Shown in pieces: positions 7,731 through 16,362 of a stretch of 64,000 nucleotides of DNA. The notes under the pieces are model-generated. The model was given only the letters and a program-made list of their open reading frames with translations. It ran no database searches and had not been told where the DNA came from. Within the stretch, counting starts at the first letter, position 1. Every line of letters begins with the position of its first letter. This DNA comes from Stappia taiwanensis. GTDB lineage: Bacteria; Pseudomonadota; Alphaproteobacteria; Rhizobiales; Stappiaceae. The stretch covers positions 83,369 to 147,368 of the forward strand of contig NZ_BMCR01000011.1 of assembly GCF_014635285.1 (NCBI RefSeq). Reading direction: 5' to 3'. Position numbers and translations under genes: made by a program.

Positions 7731-9011
7731 ATGGGTTTGATGTTTGGTCTCTGGATGCTGCTGCTGCTCCTGGGCATGAGCGTGGCGTTGACGCTCGGTG
7801 TCGCCTCGATGGTGCAGCTTTGGGCCGATGGCACGCCGATGGTGGTGATGGCCCAGCGGATGACGAAGTCGATTTCCGATTCCTTCCCGCTGCTGGCGGT
7901 GCCCTTCTTCATCTTCGCCGGCAACCTGATGAACAGTGGCGGGGTGACCGAGCGGATCTTCACCTTCGCCCGGGTGCTGGTCGGGCATTTTCGCGGCGGT
8001 CTCGGCCATGTCAACGTGCTCGCCTCGGTGATCTTTTCCGGCATGTCCGGATCGGCGCTGGCGGATGCGGGCGGTCTTGGCAACATGGAAATCAAGGCGA
8101 TGCGTTCGGCCGGCTATGACGCGGGGTTTTCCGGCGCCGTCACCGTCGCCTCCTGCGTGATCGGGCCGATGATCCCGCCGTCGATCCCGATGGTGCTTTA
8201 CGGGGTGCTTGCCGATGTGTCGATTGGCCGGCTATTTCTCGGTGGTGTGGTGCCGGGGCTGCTGACCGCGGGCGCGCTGATGGCGATGATCGCCTTCATT
8301 TCGAAGAAACGCGACTATCCGCGCGATCCGGTGCCGACGCTCAGTGAGGTCGGCCGCGCCTTCAAGCGGGCGCTTCTGCCGATCATCACCCCGGGGATCA
8401 TCATCGCCGGTATCGCCTTCGGCTTCTTCTCGCCGACAGAGGCGGCGGTGGTCGCCTCGCTCTACGCCTTGGTGCTGTCGATGGGCGTTTATCGGGAAAT
8501 GACCTGGCGGGACCTGCAACGGGTGGTGCTGGAGACGGTGCGGATGACGGCGATGGTCTGTCTGATCGTTGCCACCGCCAGCGTGTTCGCCTGGATCCTT
8601 GCCGCCAATCAGGCGCCGATGCGGCTTGCCGGCTGGCTGCTGACCCTGTCGAAGGATCCGCTGGTGCTGCTGCTTGTCATCAACGCCGCGATCCTGATCG
8701 CCGGGTTCTTCATCGAAGGGCTGGCGATCATGATCCTGGTGGTGCCGGCACTGGCGCCGACCCTGATGGCGGCGGGCATCGATCCGGTGCATTTCGGTGT
8801 CGTCTTCATCTTCAACCTGATGATCGGGCTGATGACGCCGCCGATGGGGGTGGGGCTGTTCGTGGTCTCCGGCGTCTCCGGCATCCGGCTGGAAACCCTG
8901 GCCCGCGCCTCGGTTCCCTTCCTGCTGCCACTGGCGGCGGTGCTGCTGTTGCTGATGTTCGTGCCGCAGCTCGTTACCTGGCTGCCGGACATGGTCCTCG
9001 GTCCGCAATAG
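7731..9011 (+). CDS. TRAP transporter large permease, DctM family
   Basis: A 426-residue sodium-dependent permease with about twelve hydrophobic segments. DctM hallmarks include PLLAVPFFIFAGNLMNSGGVTERI, FSGMSGSALADAGGLGNMEIKAM, GPMIPPSIPMVLYGVLA, and the late GLMTPPMGVGLFVVSGV, which mark the two inverted repeats and their sodium-binding tips. It is the last gene of the sugar-acid operon, and a GC-rich hairpin follows it. Confidence 0.93.
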   Translation: MGLMFGLWMLLLLLGMSVALTLGVASMVQLWADGTPMVVMAQRMTKSISDSFPLLAVPFFIFAGNLMNSGGVTERIFTFARVLVGHFRGGLGHVNVLASVIFSGMSGSALADAGGLGNMEIKAMRSAGYDAGFSGAVTVASCVIGPMIPPSIPMVLYGVLADVSIGRLFLGGVVPGLLTAGALMAMIAFISKKRDYPRDPVPTLSEVGRAFKRALLPIITPGIIIAGIAFGFFSPTEAAVVASLYALVLSMGVYREMTWRDLQRVVLETVRMTAMVCLIVATASVFAWILAANQAPMRLAGWLLTLSKDPLVLLLVINAAILIAGFFIEGLAIMILVVPALAPTLMAAGIDPVHFGVVFIFNLMIGLMTPPMGVGLFVVSGVSGIRLETLARASVPFLLPLAAVLLLLMFVPQLVTWLPDMVLGPQ

Positions 9012-9026
9012 GCGCAGCCTATCGGC

Positions 9027-9054
9027 CCCCGCGTCCCGCAATCGGGGCGTGGGG
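9027..9054 (+). terminator. GC-rich hairpin after the first TRAP operon
   Basis: Arms of 12 bases (9027-9038 and 9043-9054) pair throughout if two G-T wobbles are allowed, with a 4-base loop, 15 bases after the dctM stop. There is no T-tract, so termination is plausible but not certain. Confidence 0.4.
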
Positions 9055-9257
9055 CGCCGGTGTGCGAATCGCGCGCAGAATCGCGGGCAGCAACAGCGTC
9101 GCCCGAGGCGCGCCGTGCAAGCCACGTGGCGGACGGCATGCCGGAATGCTGCGCGAGACAGGCGCGTTCAGCGACATTATTTCTGATTTTCGGAAAGATC
9201 AGTCAGAAGCACTTCGGTCCATTTGGCGCTGCCTGAGCGGCTGGACTCTGAAGTGAT

Positions 9258-9332
9258 TGGAGCGGGCGATGAGATTCGAACTCACGACCCCAACCTTGGC
9301 AAGGTTGTGCTCTACCCCTGAGCTACGCCCGC
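9258..9332 (-). tRNA. tRNA-Gly (anticodon GCC)
   Basis: On the minus strand a 75-nt cloverleaf runs from 9332 to 9258. The acceptor GCGGGCG pairs with CGCCCGC; the anticodon stem-loop CCTTGCCAAGG carries anticodon GCC; the T-loop is TTCGAAT; and the CCA end is encoded (TGG at 9258-9260 on the plus strand). It reads GGC and GGT glycine codons. Confidence 0.96.
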
Positions 9333-9639
9333 ATCCATGTTGGTCGCCGGTCGAGGCCGGCGCCTGAGGTGATGTGTATATGAACCAAGCCGATTGGGAT
9401 TGCAACACTGTTTTTTCATCTGATGACATTGCGCCGCAAATTGTGGATGAACAGTGGATTACGGAGCCGGAAGTGGCCGAAAATCAAGGATTTTCCGCGC
9501 CCTTTCAGGTGTCCGCTTGTGCCGGGCGGGTGGCATCGGATAGACCGGAAAATGGCGGATTTTTCCCATTTCGGTGCGCCGGGGCACTGGTCGTGACCGG
9601 CAGGGAAATGGGCGCGAAAGCGCAAGGGGAGGGCTTTCA
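9333..9639. other. Intergenic region upstream of tRNA-Gly and the ybaK-like gene
   Basis: These 307 bases separate the minus-strand tRNA from the plus-strand deacylase gene and must hold both promoters. The stretch 9370-9450 is noticeably AT-richer than its surroundings. A 5-bp inverted repeat GCCGG/CCGGC lies near 9346-9362. I see no gene: the open frames crossing it have no family features. Confidence 0.5.
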
Positions 9640-10161
9640 ATGGCAGCGACGCGGGCGGATCTTTTCACCTTTTTCGAGGATCTGGGGATCGAGGTGACCA
9701 CCGAGGACCATCCGGCGGTCTTCACCGTTTCGGAGTCGGTCGCAGTGCATGACCGGATCCCGGGGGGGCATACGAAAAACCTGTTCCTGAAGGACAAGAA
9801 GGGGCGTCTGTTCCTGGTCGTGGCGCTGCATGACGCGGTGATCGACCTGAAGACGATCCACCAGAAGATCGGCGCGCAGGGGCGCGTGTCCTTCGGCAAG
9901 GGCGATCTTCTTGCAGAGGTGCTTGGCGTTCAGCCCGGTTCGGTGACGCCCTTCGCCCTGATCAACGACCGGGAGGCGCACCGGGTGACGCCGATTCTCG
10001 ATGCGGCGATGATGCAGGTCGATCCGCTGAATTTTCATCCTCTGGAAAACACCGCGACCACCACCGTCGGACGGGACGACCTGCTGCGTTTCGTGCAAGG
10101 GTGCGGCCATGAGCCGAAGGTGATCGCGGTCAGCGAGGAGAGTGCCCGGCAAGAGGCCTGA
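9640..10161 (+). CDS. Prolyl-tRNA editing deacylase family protein (PrdX/ProX/YbaK)
   Basis: A 173-residue member of the YbaK/ProXp trans-editing family, which hydrolyses misacylated tRNA (typically Ala-tRNA-Pro or Cys-tRNA-Pro). The start is the ATG at 9640 with AGGGGAGGG just before it. Features include YbaK-fold HTKNLFLKDKKGRLFLVVA with the conserved lysines, the turn RVSFGKGDLLAEVLGVQPGSVTPFAL and DREAHRVTPILD. The length and GGHTKNLFLKDKKG block resemble PrdX/ProXp-ala. A single gene, apparently transcribed on its own. Confidence 0.9.
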   Translation: MAATRADLFTFFEDLGIEVTTEDHPAVFTVSESVAVHDRIPGGHTKNLFLKDKKGRLFLVVALHDAVIDLKTIHQKIGAQGRVSFGKGDLLAEVLGVQPGSVTPFALINDREAHRVTPILDAAMMQVDPLNFHPLENTATTTVGRDDLLRFVQGCGHEPKVIAVSEESARQEA

Positions 10162-10275
10162 GCCGCGGGGTGACAGGCGGTTTGATATTTGCCGGCGAGG
10201 TGCCCATGTTAGGGCCAATTGGAACTGGATCGCGCCAGAGGCCGAGAGCCGCGCGCGTTACTTGGGGATGGTGCG

Positions 10276-11277
10276 ATGAGCAATGACGGGTTTTCGGTTG
10301 GCGGCAGCTTTGGCGGAGCGTTCGGCGGTGGCATGGGCGGACCGGCGGCAGCCAATGGCGCCCCGGCCAATGGCGGGGCGATGGGGGGCAACAGCGCGAC
10401 CCCTCCGGCCGCGCTGATCAGCGATGTCACCACCCAGACCTTCATGGCGGAGGTGATCGAAGCCTCGCGCAGCCAGCCGGTGCTGGTCGACTTCTGGGCG
10501 CCCTGGTGCGGCCCGTGCAAACAGTTGACGCCGATCATCGAAAAGGCGGTGAACGATGCCCGCGGCGCCGTGCGGCTGGCCAAGATGAACATCGACGACC
10601 ATCCGGAGGTGGCCGGCCAGCTCGGCATCCAGTCGATCCCGGCGGTGATTGCCTTCAAGGACGGTCAGCCGGTCGATGGTTTCATGGGCGCGCAGCCGGA
10701 AAGCCAGATCAAGGCGTTCATCGAGCGGGTGGCCGGTCCGGTCGGGCCGAGCGATCTGGAGCAGATCCTCACCGAGGCCGAGGCCGCGCGCGAGGCCGGC
10801 GATCTCGCCCGTGCCGCCCAGCTTTATGGCGGTGCATTGTCGATGGAGCCGGAAAACGCGCAGGCGCTCAGCGGATTGGCTCAGTGCCATGTGGCGCTGG
10901 AGGACCTGGAGAAGGCCCGCGCCGTTCTCGACATGGTGCCGGAAGCTGCGACCGGAGACCCGGCGGTGGCGGCGGCCCGCGCGGCGCTGGAGCTTGCCGA
11001 ACAGGCCGGCGCGCTCGGCGATCTTGCCGAGCTTCAGGCGCGGATCGACGTGAACCCGGCGGACCATCAGGCCCGTTTCGATCTGGCGGTGGCGCTGGGA
11101 TCGGGCGCGGACAAGGTTGCTGCCGTCGATCATCTGATCGAGATCGTTCGCCGGGATCGGGAGTGGAACGAGGATGGCGCGCGCAAGCAGCTGCTGCAGT
11201 TCTTCGAGGCCTGGGGCGCGAAGGACGCGGCGACCAAGCATGGCCGGCGCCGGTTGTCGTCCGTTCTGTTCTCGTGA
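10276..11277 (+). CDS. cnoX: Thioredoxin-TPR chaperedoxin, CnoX/YbbN family
   Basis: A 333-residue protein. Residues 1-45 are a Gly/Ala/Asn-rich low-complexity tail; residues 52-155 are a thioredoxin domain with active site WAPWCGPCK (Cys78 and Cys81); residues 160-330 are TPR-like helices (EAEAAREAGDLARAAQLYGGAL and similar). CnoX proteins protect substrates from oxidation and pass them to GroEL and DnaK. In some members the CxxC is degenerate; here it is intact CGPC, so redox activity is expected. ATG 10276 is chosen as start; an in-frame start at 10219 would add 19 residues without family similarity. Confidence 0.88.
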   Translation: MSNDGFSVGGSFGGAFGGGMGGPAAANGAPANGGAMGGNSATPPAALISDVTTQTFMAEVIEASRSQPVLVDFWAPWCGPCKQLTPIIEKAVNDARGAVRLAKMNIDDHPEVAGQLGIQSIPAVIAFKDGQPVDGFMGAQPESQIKAFIERVAGPVGPSDLEQILTEAEAAREAGDLARAAQLYGGALSMEPENAQALSGLAQCHVALEDLEKARAVLDMVPEAATGDPAVAAARAALELAEQAGALGDLAELQARIDVNPADHQARFDLAVALGSGADKVAAVDHLIEIVRRDREWNEDGARKQLLQFFEAWGAKDAATKHGRRRLSSVLFS

Positions 11278-11367
11278 GCGTATGATCTTCCAGGAAAGGG
11301 CGTCCGGGCCGCCGTGAGCGGGCCGGAAATCCCATCCGGAGCAACACACGCATCAGGGGACAGCGGA

Positions 11368-12051
11368 ATGCACGCGGGAAATGCCATCTACTCCGAGCCG
11401 GCCGATCTGCCGCGGTCCGTGCCGCTGTTCCCGTTGTCCGGGGCCTTGCTGCTGCCGCAGACGCAGATGCCGCTGAACATCTTCGAGCCGCGCTATGTGG
11501 CGATGATCGATGCGGCGCTGCAGGGCGACCGGCTGATCGGCATCATCCAGCCCGACCACACGGTGCCGGGCGCCGAACAGGCGGAGGTGCCGCCGCTGAT
11601 GCGGGTTGGCTGCGTCGGCCGGATCATCGCCTATCAGGAAACCGGCGATGGGCGCTATCTCGTCACCCTCAACGGCATTGCCCGCTTCACCCTCGTGGAG
11701 GAGCTGGACAGCGTGACCCCGTTCCGCATCGGCGTGATTTCGGCGGAGGATTTCGCCGATGACTTCCGCGCCGGTTTCGGCGAGGAAACCGTCGACCGCG
11801 AGGGCTTGATCAAGACCCTGAAGGACTATCTGGAGGCCAACAGCCTGGAGGCTGACTGGGACAGCATCGAGCGGGCCTCGACCGAGGTGCTGGTCAACGC
11901 GCTGGCGATGATGAGCCCTTACGGTCCGGCGGAAAAGCAGGCGCTGCTGGAGGCGCCGGATCTGCGTACCCGCGCCGACACGCTGGTGGCGCTGACAGAG
12001 GTGGAACTTGCCCGGCAGGGCGGGGGCGACGACGGGGTGACCCTGCAATGA
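11368..12051 (+). CDS. LON peptidase N-terminal (substrate-binding) domain protein
   Basis: A 227-residue protein made essentially of a LON substrate-binding domain without the ATPase or protease parts. The beginning MHAGNAIYSEPADLPRSVPL, followed by LFPLSGALLLPQTQMPLNIFEPRYVAM, is the conserved alphaproteobacterial form, so I start at ATG 11368; a GTG at 11314 would add 18 residues. Its role is not known; it is repeatedly found beside thioredoxin-TPR and Trm112 genes, as here, suggesting a protein-quality function. It is in the same direction as both neighbours. Confidence 0.88.
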   Translation: MHAGNAIYSEPADLPRSVPLFPLSGALLLPQTQMPLNIFEPRYVAMIDAALQGDRLIGIIQPDHTVPGAEQAEVPPLMRVGCVGRIIAYQETGDGRYLVTLNGIARFTLVEELDSVTPFRIGVISAEDFADDFRAGFGEETVDREGLIKTLKDYLEANSLEADWDSIERASTEVLVNALAMMSPYGPAEKQALLEAPDLRTRADTLVALTEVELARQGGGDDGVTLQ

Positions 12052-12125
12052 GGCCGGCCCGCCCTTGCTGATGGGACGGCGTTTCGGCGCCGCCTCAAGG
12101 ATCGTGCGACAATCGGAGAAACATC

Positions 12126-12335
12126 ATGGCCGCTGACGCCAGGCATGAGCTCGACCGCAAGCTTCTGGAGCTTCTGGTCTGTCCCGTGACCAAGACCACG
12201 CTGGAATACGACGCCGAAGCGCAGGAGCTGATCTCCCGCGCGGCGAAGCTCGCCTATCCGATCCGCGACGGCATTCCGATCATGCTGCCGGACGAGGCGC
12301 GGGTGCTTGACGAGGATGTGCCGCCGGCCACCTGA
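12126..12335 (+). CDS. Trm112-like small protein (UPF0434/YcaR family)
   Basis: A 69-residue protein with the family core [17 protein letters not shown], then [26 protein letters not shown]. Eukaryotic Trm112 activates methyltransferases. Bacterial members are small, often with a partial zinc site; here only one Cys (VCPVTK) remains, so zinc binding is doubtful. GGAGAAACATC provides the ribosome site before ATG 12126. It ends facing leuB. Confidence 0.85.
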   Translation: MAADARHELDRKLLELLVCPVTKTTLEYDAEAQELISRAAKLAYPIRDGIPIMLPDEARVLDEDVPPAT

Positions 12336-12358
12336 AGCGGGGCCGGCGGCGGTTTTTC
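12321..12358 (+). terminator. Intrinsic terminator after the Trm112-like gene
   Basis: Perfect 9-bp stem CCGCCGGCC (12321-12329) and GGCCGGCGG (12341-12349), followed by CGGTTTTTCT. The left arm lies inside the 3' end of the coding region. It separates this gene from the convergent leuB. Confidence 0.7.
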
Positions 12359-12376
12359 TCGACCCTAAGGCCGCTA

Positions 12377-13486
12377 TCAGGCGCTGAGCGCGTTCAGCTC
12401 GGCAATGATCGCATCGCCCATCTGCGTGGTGGAGATCGTCGCATCGCCAGCCTCGGCGATGTCGGCGGTGCGCAGGCCCTTGTCGAGCGTGGCGGCAATC
12501 GCCTTCTCCAGCAGATCGGCCTCCGTGATCAACTCGCAGGAGTAGCGCAGCGCCATGGCGAAGCTGGCGATCATGGCGATCGGGTTGGCCTTGCCCTGAC
12601 CGGCGATGTCCGGAGCGGACCCGTGCACCGGCTCATACATTGCCTTGCGCTTGCCGGTCGCCGGATCGGGCGCGCCGAGCGAGGCGGAGGGCAGCATGCC
12701 GAGCGAGCCGGTGAGCATCGCCGCCACGTCTGACAGCATGTCGCCGAACAGGTTGTCGGTGACGATCACGTCGAACTGCTTGGGCCAGCGCACGAGCTGC
12801 ATGCCGCCGGCATCGGCCAGCATGTGCTCCAGCTCCACGTCGGCATAGTCGGCATGGGCCTGGGTCACGACCTCGTTCCACAGCACGCCGGACTTCATGA
12901 CGTTGCGCTTTTCCATCGAGGTGACCTTGCCGCGCCGGGTGCGCGCCAGATCGAAGGCGACGCGGGCGATGCGGTCGATCTCGTAGGTCTCGTAGACCTG
13001 GGTATCGACGGCGCGCTTCTGGCCGTTGCCGAGATCGGTGACCTCCTTCGGCTCGCCGAAATAGACACCGCCAGTCAGCTCGCGCACGATCAGGATGTCG
13101 AGCCCCTCGATCACGTCGCGCTTCAGCGAGGAAGCACCGGCCAGCGCCGGGTAGCAGATCGCCGGACGCAGGTTGGCGAAGAGCTGCAGATCCTTGCGCA
13201 GGCGCAGGAGGCCCGCCTCGGGGCGCACGTCATAGGGAACGCCGTCCCACTTCGGACCGCCAACCGCGCCGAAGATCACCGCGTCGGAGGCCTGGGCCAG
13301 GTCCATCGCCGCGTCGGAAATCGCCGCGCCGTGTGCGTCATAGGCTGCACCACCCACAAGATCCTCTTCGGTCTCGAACTGCGCGGTGCCGCGCGCGTTG
13401 AACCAGGCGAGGACCTTCTTCACTTCCTGCATGATTTCCGTGCCGATGCCGTCGCCCGGCAGGAGGAGGAGCTTGTGGGTGGACAT
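12377..13486 (-). CDS. leuB: 3-isopropylmalate dehydrogenase
   Basis: A 369-residue cytoplasmic enzyme of leucine biosynthesis that oxidises and decarboxylates 3-isopropylmalate with NAD. The sequence opens [20 protein letters not shown] and contains [17 protein letters not shown], the substrate segment [23 protein letters not shown] with the catalytic Lys region, [28 protein letters not shown], and [19 protein letters not shown]. Length is normal for LeuB. The start follows GAGGAAACGCAT. leuC lies 30 kb away, so the leu genes are dispersed. A structured leader lies upstream. Confidence 0.97.
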   Translation of the reverse strand: MSTHKLLLLPGDGIGTEIMQEVKKVLAWFNARGTAQFETEEDLVGGAAYDAHGAAISDAAMDLAQASDAVIFGAVGGPKWDGVPYDVRPEAGLLRLRKDLQLFANLRPAICYPALAGASSLKRDVIEGLDILIVRELTGGVYFGEPKEVTDLGNGQKRAVDTQVYETYEIDRIARVAFDLARTRRGKVTSMEKRNVMKSGVLWNEVVTQAHADYADVELEHMLADAGGMQLVRWPKQFDVIVTDNLFGDMLSDVAAMLTGSLGMLPSASLGAPDPATGKRKAMYEPVHGSAPDIAGQGKANPIAMIASFAMALRYSCELITEADLLEKAIAATLDKGLRTADIAEAGDATISTTQMGDAIIAELNALSA

Positions 13487-13568
13487 ATTATGCGTTTCCT
13501 CTTGAAAGTCTGACGATGGGTCGCTCTGCCGGATCGGGAGAGGCGAGGGAGCGTTGCGCTCGTAAAAT

Positions 13569-13689
13569 GAGGGCCGCTCGCCCGGGGCGGCCGGAGCAAC
13601 CTGACGTCCGATGGGACGAAGGTTGCTCTAAAACGTTGCGCCGGCCTTGGCAAGCGCGGGACGGGCGCGAAGGGCGCCCGGCCGATGCG
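13569..13689 (-). repeat. Nested palindromes in the leuB leader (possible REP-like element)
   Basis: Reading the minus strand, a hairpin GGGCGC/GCGCCC comes first, about 15-30 bases after the stop of the preceding gene. Next is a two-part hairpin: outer arms GAGCAACCT/AGGTTGCTC and inner arms CGTCC/GGACG (about 13601-13631). Then comes GGCCGC/GCGGCC (about 13580-13601). There is no strong T-tract. The middle element looks like a dispersed extragenic palindrome of rhizobial-type genomes, but a leader RNA for leuB cannot be excluded. Confidence 0.55.
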
Positions 13690-13695
13690 ATGGCA

Positions 13696-14679
13696 TCACC
13701 GCGCTTCGCCGGTTCCAACGGTTGCGGCGAGGCTTTTGAGCGCGACGTTGCCGCCGCAGACGAGAACGCCGACCCGTTCGCCGGGCGCGGGCCGGTAGGC
13801 GCCGCACAGCAGCGCGGCAAGGGCGGTTGCCGCGCCCGGTTCGGCGGCGATCTGCGCCTCGGTCCAGAGCCGGGCCTGGGCCTCAAGGATCGCCTCGTCC
13901 TCGACCAGAACGCTGTGATCGAGCCGGTCCGCGCAGATCCGGTAGACCAGATCGCCGCAGCGCCGGGCGCCGAGACTGTCGGCGGCAATGCTTTCCACCG
14001 GCACGTCGACGGGCCCGCCGGCGGCGAGCGCGGTGTGGAGCGCGGCGGAGCCGCTGGGCTCGACGCCCACCACCTTCACCCGCCCGTGCAGCCAGGTGGC
14101 CATGCCGGAGATGAGGCCGCCGCCGCCGACGGCGATCAGCACGGTGTCGAGATCCGGCGTCTGCTCTTCCCATTCGGCGGCGGTGGTGCCCTGGCCAGCG
14201 ATGGTCGGGGCGGCATCATAGGCGTGGATGTCGCGGGCGCCGGTTTCGGCCCGGTGACGGGCGCAGGCCTCCGCCGCATCGGCATAGCGCGCGCCGCCCA
14301 CATGCAGCCGGGCGCCATAGGAGTGGATGCGGGCGATCTTCGCCGGCGAGGAGGTTTCCGGCACGAAGATATCGGCCGGCACGCCGAGCGCCCGGGCCGC
14401 ATAGGCGACGGCCGCGCCATGGTTTCCGCCAGAGGCGGCGGCAACGCCGGCCGCCGGAATGTCCTGCGACAGGAGGGTGTTGAACGCGCCGCGCACCTTG
14501 AAGGAGCCGGAATGCTGGAACAATTCGAGCTTGAGGGAGACCGAACAGGGCAGCCCGAAACTGCCGCCACCGCTCTCCATCACCGGCGTTTGCCGGATCC
14601 GCTCTCGCACCCGTTGCCAGGCCGCTTCGATATCCTGCCGATCCACTGTCATGTCCGGGTCATTCTCCTGTTGCGCCAT
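13696..14679 (-). CDS. PLP-dependent threonine/serine dehydratase family protein
   Basis: A 327-residue fold-type-II PLP enzyme. The PLP lysine is K61 in HSGSFKVRGAFN; the phosphate and cofactor contacts are SGGNHGAAVAYAA and the tetraglycine loop VGGGGLISGM. Family members deaminate threonine or serine to the keto acid, or racemise serine. There is no C-terminal ACT regulatory domain, so it is the catabolic/short type rather than IlvA. The final cofactor residue, often Ser in SGGN, appears as CGGN, which also occurs in related dehydratases. The threonine dehydratase name is tentative. Confidence 0.85.
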   Translation of the reverse strand: MAQQENDPDMTVDRQDIEAAWQRVRERIRQTPVMESGGGSFGLPCSVSLKLELFQHSGSFKVRGAFNTLLSQDIPAAGVAAASGGNHGAAVAYAARALGVPADIFVPETSSPAKIARIHSYGARLHVGGARYADAAEACARHRAETGARDIHAYDAAPTIAGQGTTAAEWEEQTPDLDTVLIAVGGGGLISGMATWLHGRVKVVGVEPSGSAALHTALAAGGPVDVPVESIAADSLGARRCGDLVYRICADRLDHSVLVEDEAILEAQARLWTEAQIAAEPGAATALAALLCGAYRPAPGERVGVLVCGGNVALKSLAATVGTGEAR

Positions 14680-14689
14680 CAGCGCGATA

Positions 14690-15460
14690 TCATCCGCCGG
14701 CGGCGAGCGCCATCGCGCCGCGCCACACCAGACTGACGGCCAGCCCGGTCATCAGAAGGCGCAAGCCGATGCGGAAACCGTGTTCCGGCATGCGCCCGAG
14801 CAGCCGGGTTCCAAGCAAGGTGCCGATGAACCCGGCGGCGATCATCAGAACGATCAGCCCGGCCCAGGGGGCGAAGGCGAAGCCGAGCAGGCCGAAGACG
14901 ACGATCTTCAGGACATGCATCATCAACGCGGTCATCGCCTGAGTGGCGACGAAGCCATGGCGGGTCAGATCGAGGGCGGAGAGGACCGCGCCGCCGATGG
15001 GGCCGGCGGCGCCGAAGAACATGCTCAGCGTGGTGGCGACCAGGCCGGCGGCGGCCATTGCCCGTTTCGGCACGTGGCCGAGGCGCGGACCATGACCCCA
15101 GACCATCCACAGAAGGAACAGCCCGAGACCGATCCGCAGCACCGGTGCCGGCAGGGTGATGGCGATCGAACCGCCGAGCAGGGCGCCGGCCAGCCCGCCG
15201 AGGGCGAACCACAGGGCGGCGGGCCAGTTGACATGGCGGCGCAGGACAAGCGCCCGTCCGGCGTTGGAACCAAGCTGCACCACCCCATGGACGGGCACCA
15301 GCGCGGGCACCGGTAGCACCTGCGCCATCACCGCGATCAGGGTAATTCCGCCGCCAAGACCGAGGGCGGCGGACAGCGCCGAGGTCAGCAGGCTGATGGC
15401 GATCAGCAACAGGGCAATGGCTGGCGCCATGTCCGGCGGCAGCCAGGCGGCCAGGCTCAT
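14690..15460 (-). CDS. Sulfite exporter TauE/SafE family membrane protein
   Basis: A 256-residue integral membrane protein with seven to eight hydrophobic helices. The TauE/SafE repeats are recognisable in ALSAALGLGGGITLIAVMAQ and in FFGAAGPIGGAVLSALDLTRHGFVATQAM. Members export sulfite, sulfoacetate or other organic acids, or import small anions; the substrate here is not known. The start ATG at 15460 overlaps the stop of the AlbA_2 gene in an ATGA, so the two are translationally coupled. It ends 10 bases before the dehydratase gene. Confidence 0.85.
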   Translation of the reverse strand: MSLAAWLPPDMAPAIALLLIAISLLTSALSAALGLGGGITLIAVMAQVLPVPALVPVHGVVQLGSNAGRALVLRRHVNWPAALWFALGGLAGALLGGSIAITLPAPVLRIGLGLFLLWMVWGHGPRLGHVPKRAMAAAGLVATTLSMFFGAAGPIGGAVLSALDLTRHGFVATQAMTALMMHVLKIVVFGLLGFAFAPWAGLIVLMIAAGFIGTLLGTRLLGRMPEHGFRIGLRLLMTGLAVSLVWRGAMALAAGG

Positions 15461-16251
15461 GTCCAGCGGGTCCGGGCGTAGTCCATGGCCTCGCGCAGAT
15501 CGAGCTTGCGGGTGGAGTTGCCGCTGCGGACATAGAAATGCAGCTTGCCGCCCTCGCTCAGATAGACCGCGCGCGGCGCCGGCTGGACCAGCACCATGCA
15601 CACATCCTTGCCGTCGATGACGGTAAAGGTGGTCTGGATCGCCGGGCAGAGGTCGCCGCCGAGAAAGCGGGTGACGATGTCGTTGATGGTCCGTTCGAAA
15701 CCGTCGCGGTTGGGATGGCGCAAGGTGGCGTAGTCGGCCTCAAGCCCGAGCACCGTGCCATCGTCGGCCACGCCGATCAGCAGCCGGCCGCCATGGGCAT
15801 TGAAGAAGCCGGCGATGGTCTTGGCGATGACCGTTTCCAGCCCCTTGTTGATGTTCCGCTCCTTCAGATCCCAGCGCATGGTCGACTTGAATTCCACCTC
15901 GGCGGTTTCGCCGCCGCTGATGAACTCGGGAATCTGCTCGCCATGGGCGGCGCTGAGAAAGCGCAGGCGGCGGGAGGTTTCGAGGTAGGAACGGGTGAAG
16001 AGGCCGAAACCGAGGCCGATCAGCCCGCCGACGAAGGCGAAGGCGATCACCATATGCAGGTGCCGGGGCACTACCAGCAGGAGCAGCCGGTCGGTGAGAA
16101 AGTCCCCCAGCGAGGGGACATTCGGCTGGATCGCCCGGTATTCCAGCCAGACAATGGTCAGCACCGCCGGATGCAGCAGAACGATGCCGATCAACGCGCC
16201 GGCAAGCACGTAGACGACAAGAAGAGACAGGCGTGAACTTAGGAGAGCCAT
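15457..16251 (-). CDS. Membrane-anchored AlbA_2 (Schlafen-like) domain protein
   Basis: A 264-residue protein. Two predicted transmembrane helices (about residues 8-34 and 64-87) precede a cytoplasmic AlbA_2/Schlafen-core domain at about 115-225, with ETAEVEFKSTM, the conserved FFNAHGGRLLIGVADDG and then FERTINDIV. AlbA_2 domains bind nucleic acid or ATP and usually occur in soluble regulators; membrane anchoring is less usual. It is coupled by a 4-base overlap to the TauE-family exporter. No function is established; sensing or local control at the membrane is a guess. Confidence 0.8.
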   Translation of the reverse strand: MALLSSRLSLLVVYVLAGALIGIVLLHPAVLTIVWLEYRAIQPNVPSLGDFLTDRLLLLVVPRHLHMVIAFAFVGGLIGLGFGLFTRSYLETSRRLRFLSAAHGEQIPEFISGGETAEVEFKSTMRWDLKERNINKGLETVIAKTIAGFFNAHGGRLLIGVADDGTVLGLEADYATLRHPNRDGFERTINDIVTRFLGGDLCPAIQTTFTVIDGKDVCMVLVQPAPRAVYLSEGGKLHFYVRSGNSTRKLDLREAMDYARTRWT

Positions 16252-16311
16252 GAACCGCTCTTGGATGATGGGTGGGCAATGGAAACCGCCTGCCCGCCCG
16301 TGTCAAGGCAC

Positions 16312-16348
16312 CGGACCGGGGAGGTGGCCTTCTGCCTTCCCCGGTCCG
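16312..16348 (-). terminator. Strong hairpin after the M20 amidohydrolase gene
   Basis: Perfect 11-bp arms CGGACCGGGGA (16312-16322) and TCCCCGGTCCG (16338-16348) lie just past the minus-strand stop at 16363, with further GGC/GCC pairing inside the loop. No T-run follows, so read-through into the AlbA_2 gene remains possible. Confidence 0.5.
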
Positions 16349-16362
16349 CGTCGGTTCTGGCC

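Noticed and set aside
9374..9697. A 107-residue open frame beside tRNA-Gly
   Set aside because: It overlaps the start of the prolyl-tRNA editing gene in another frame and has no family features.
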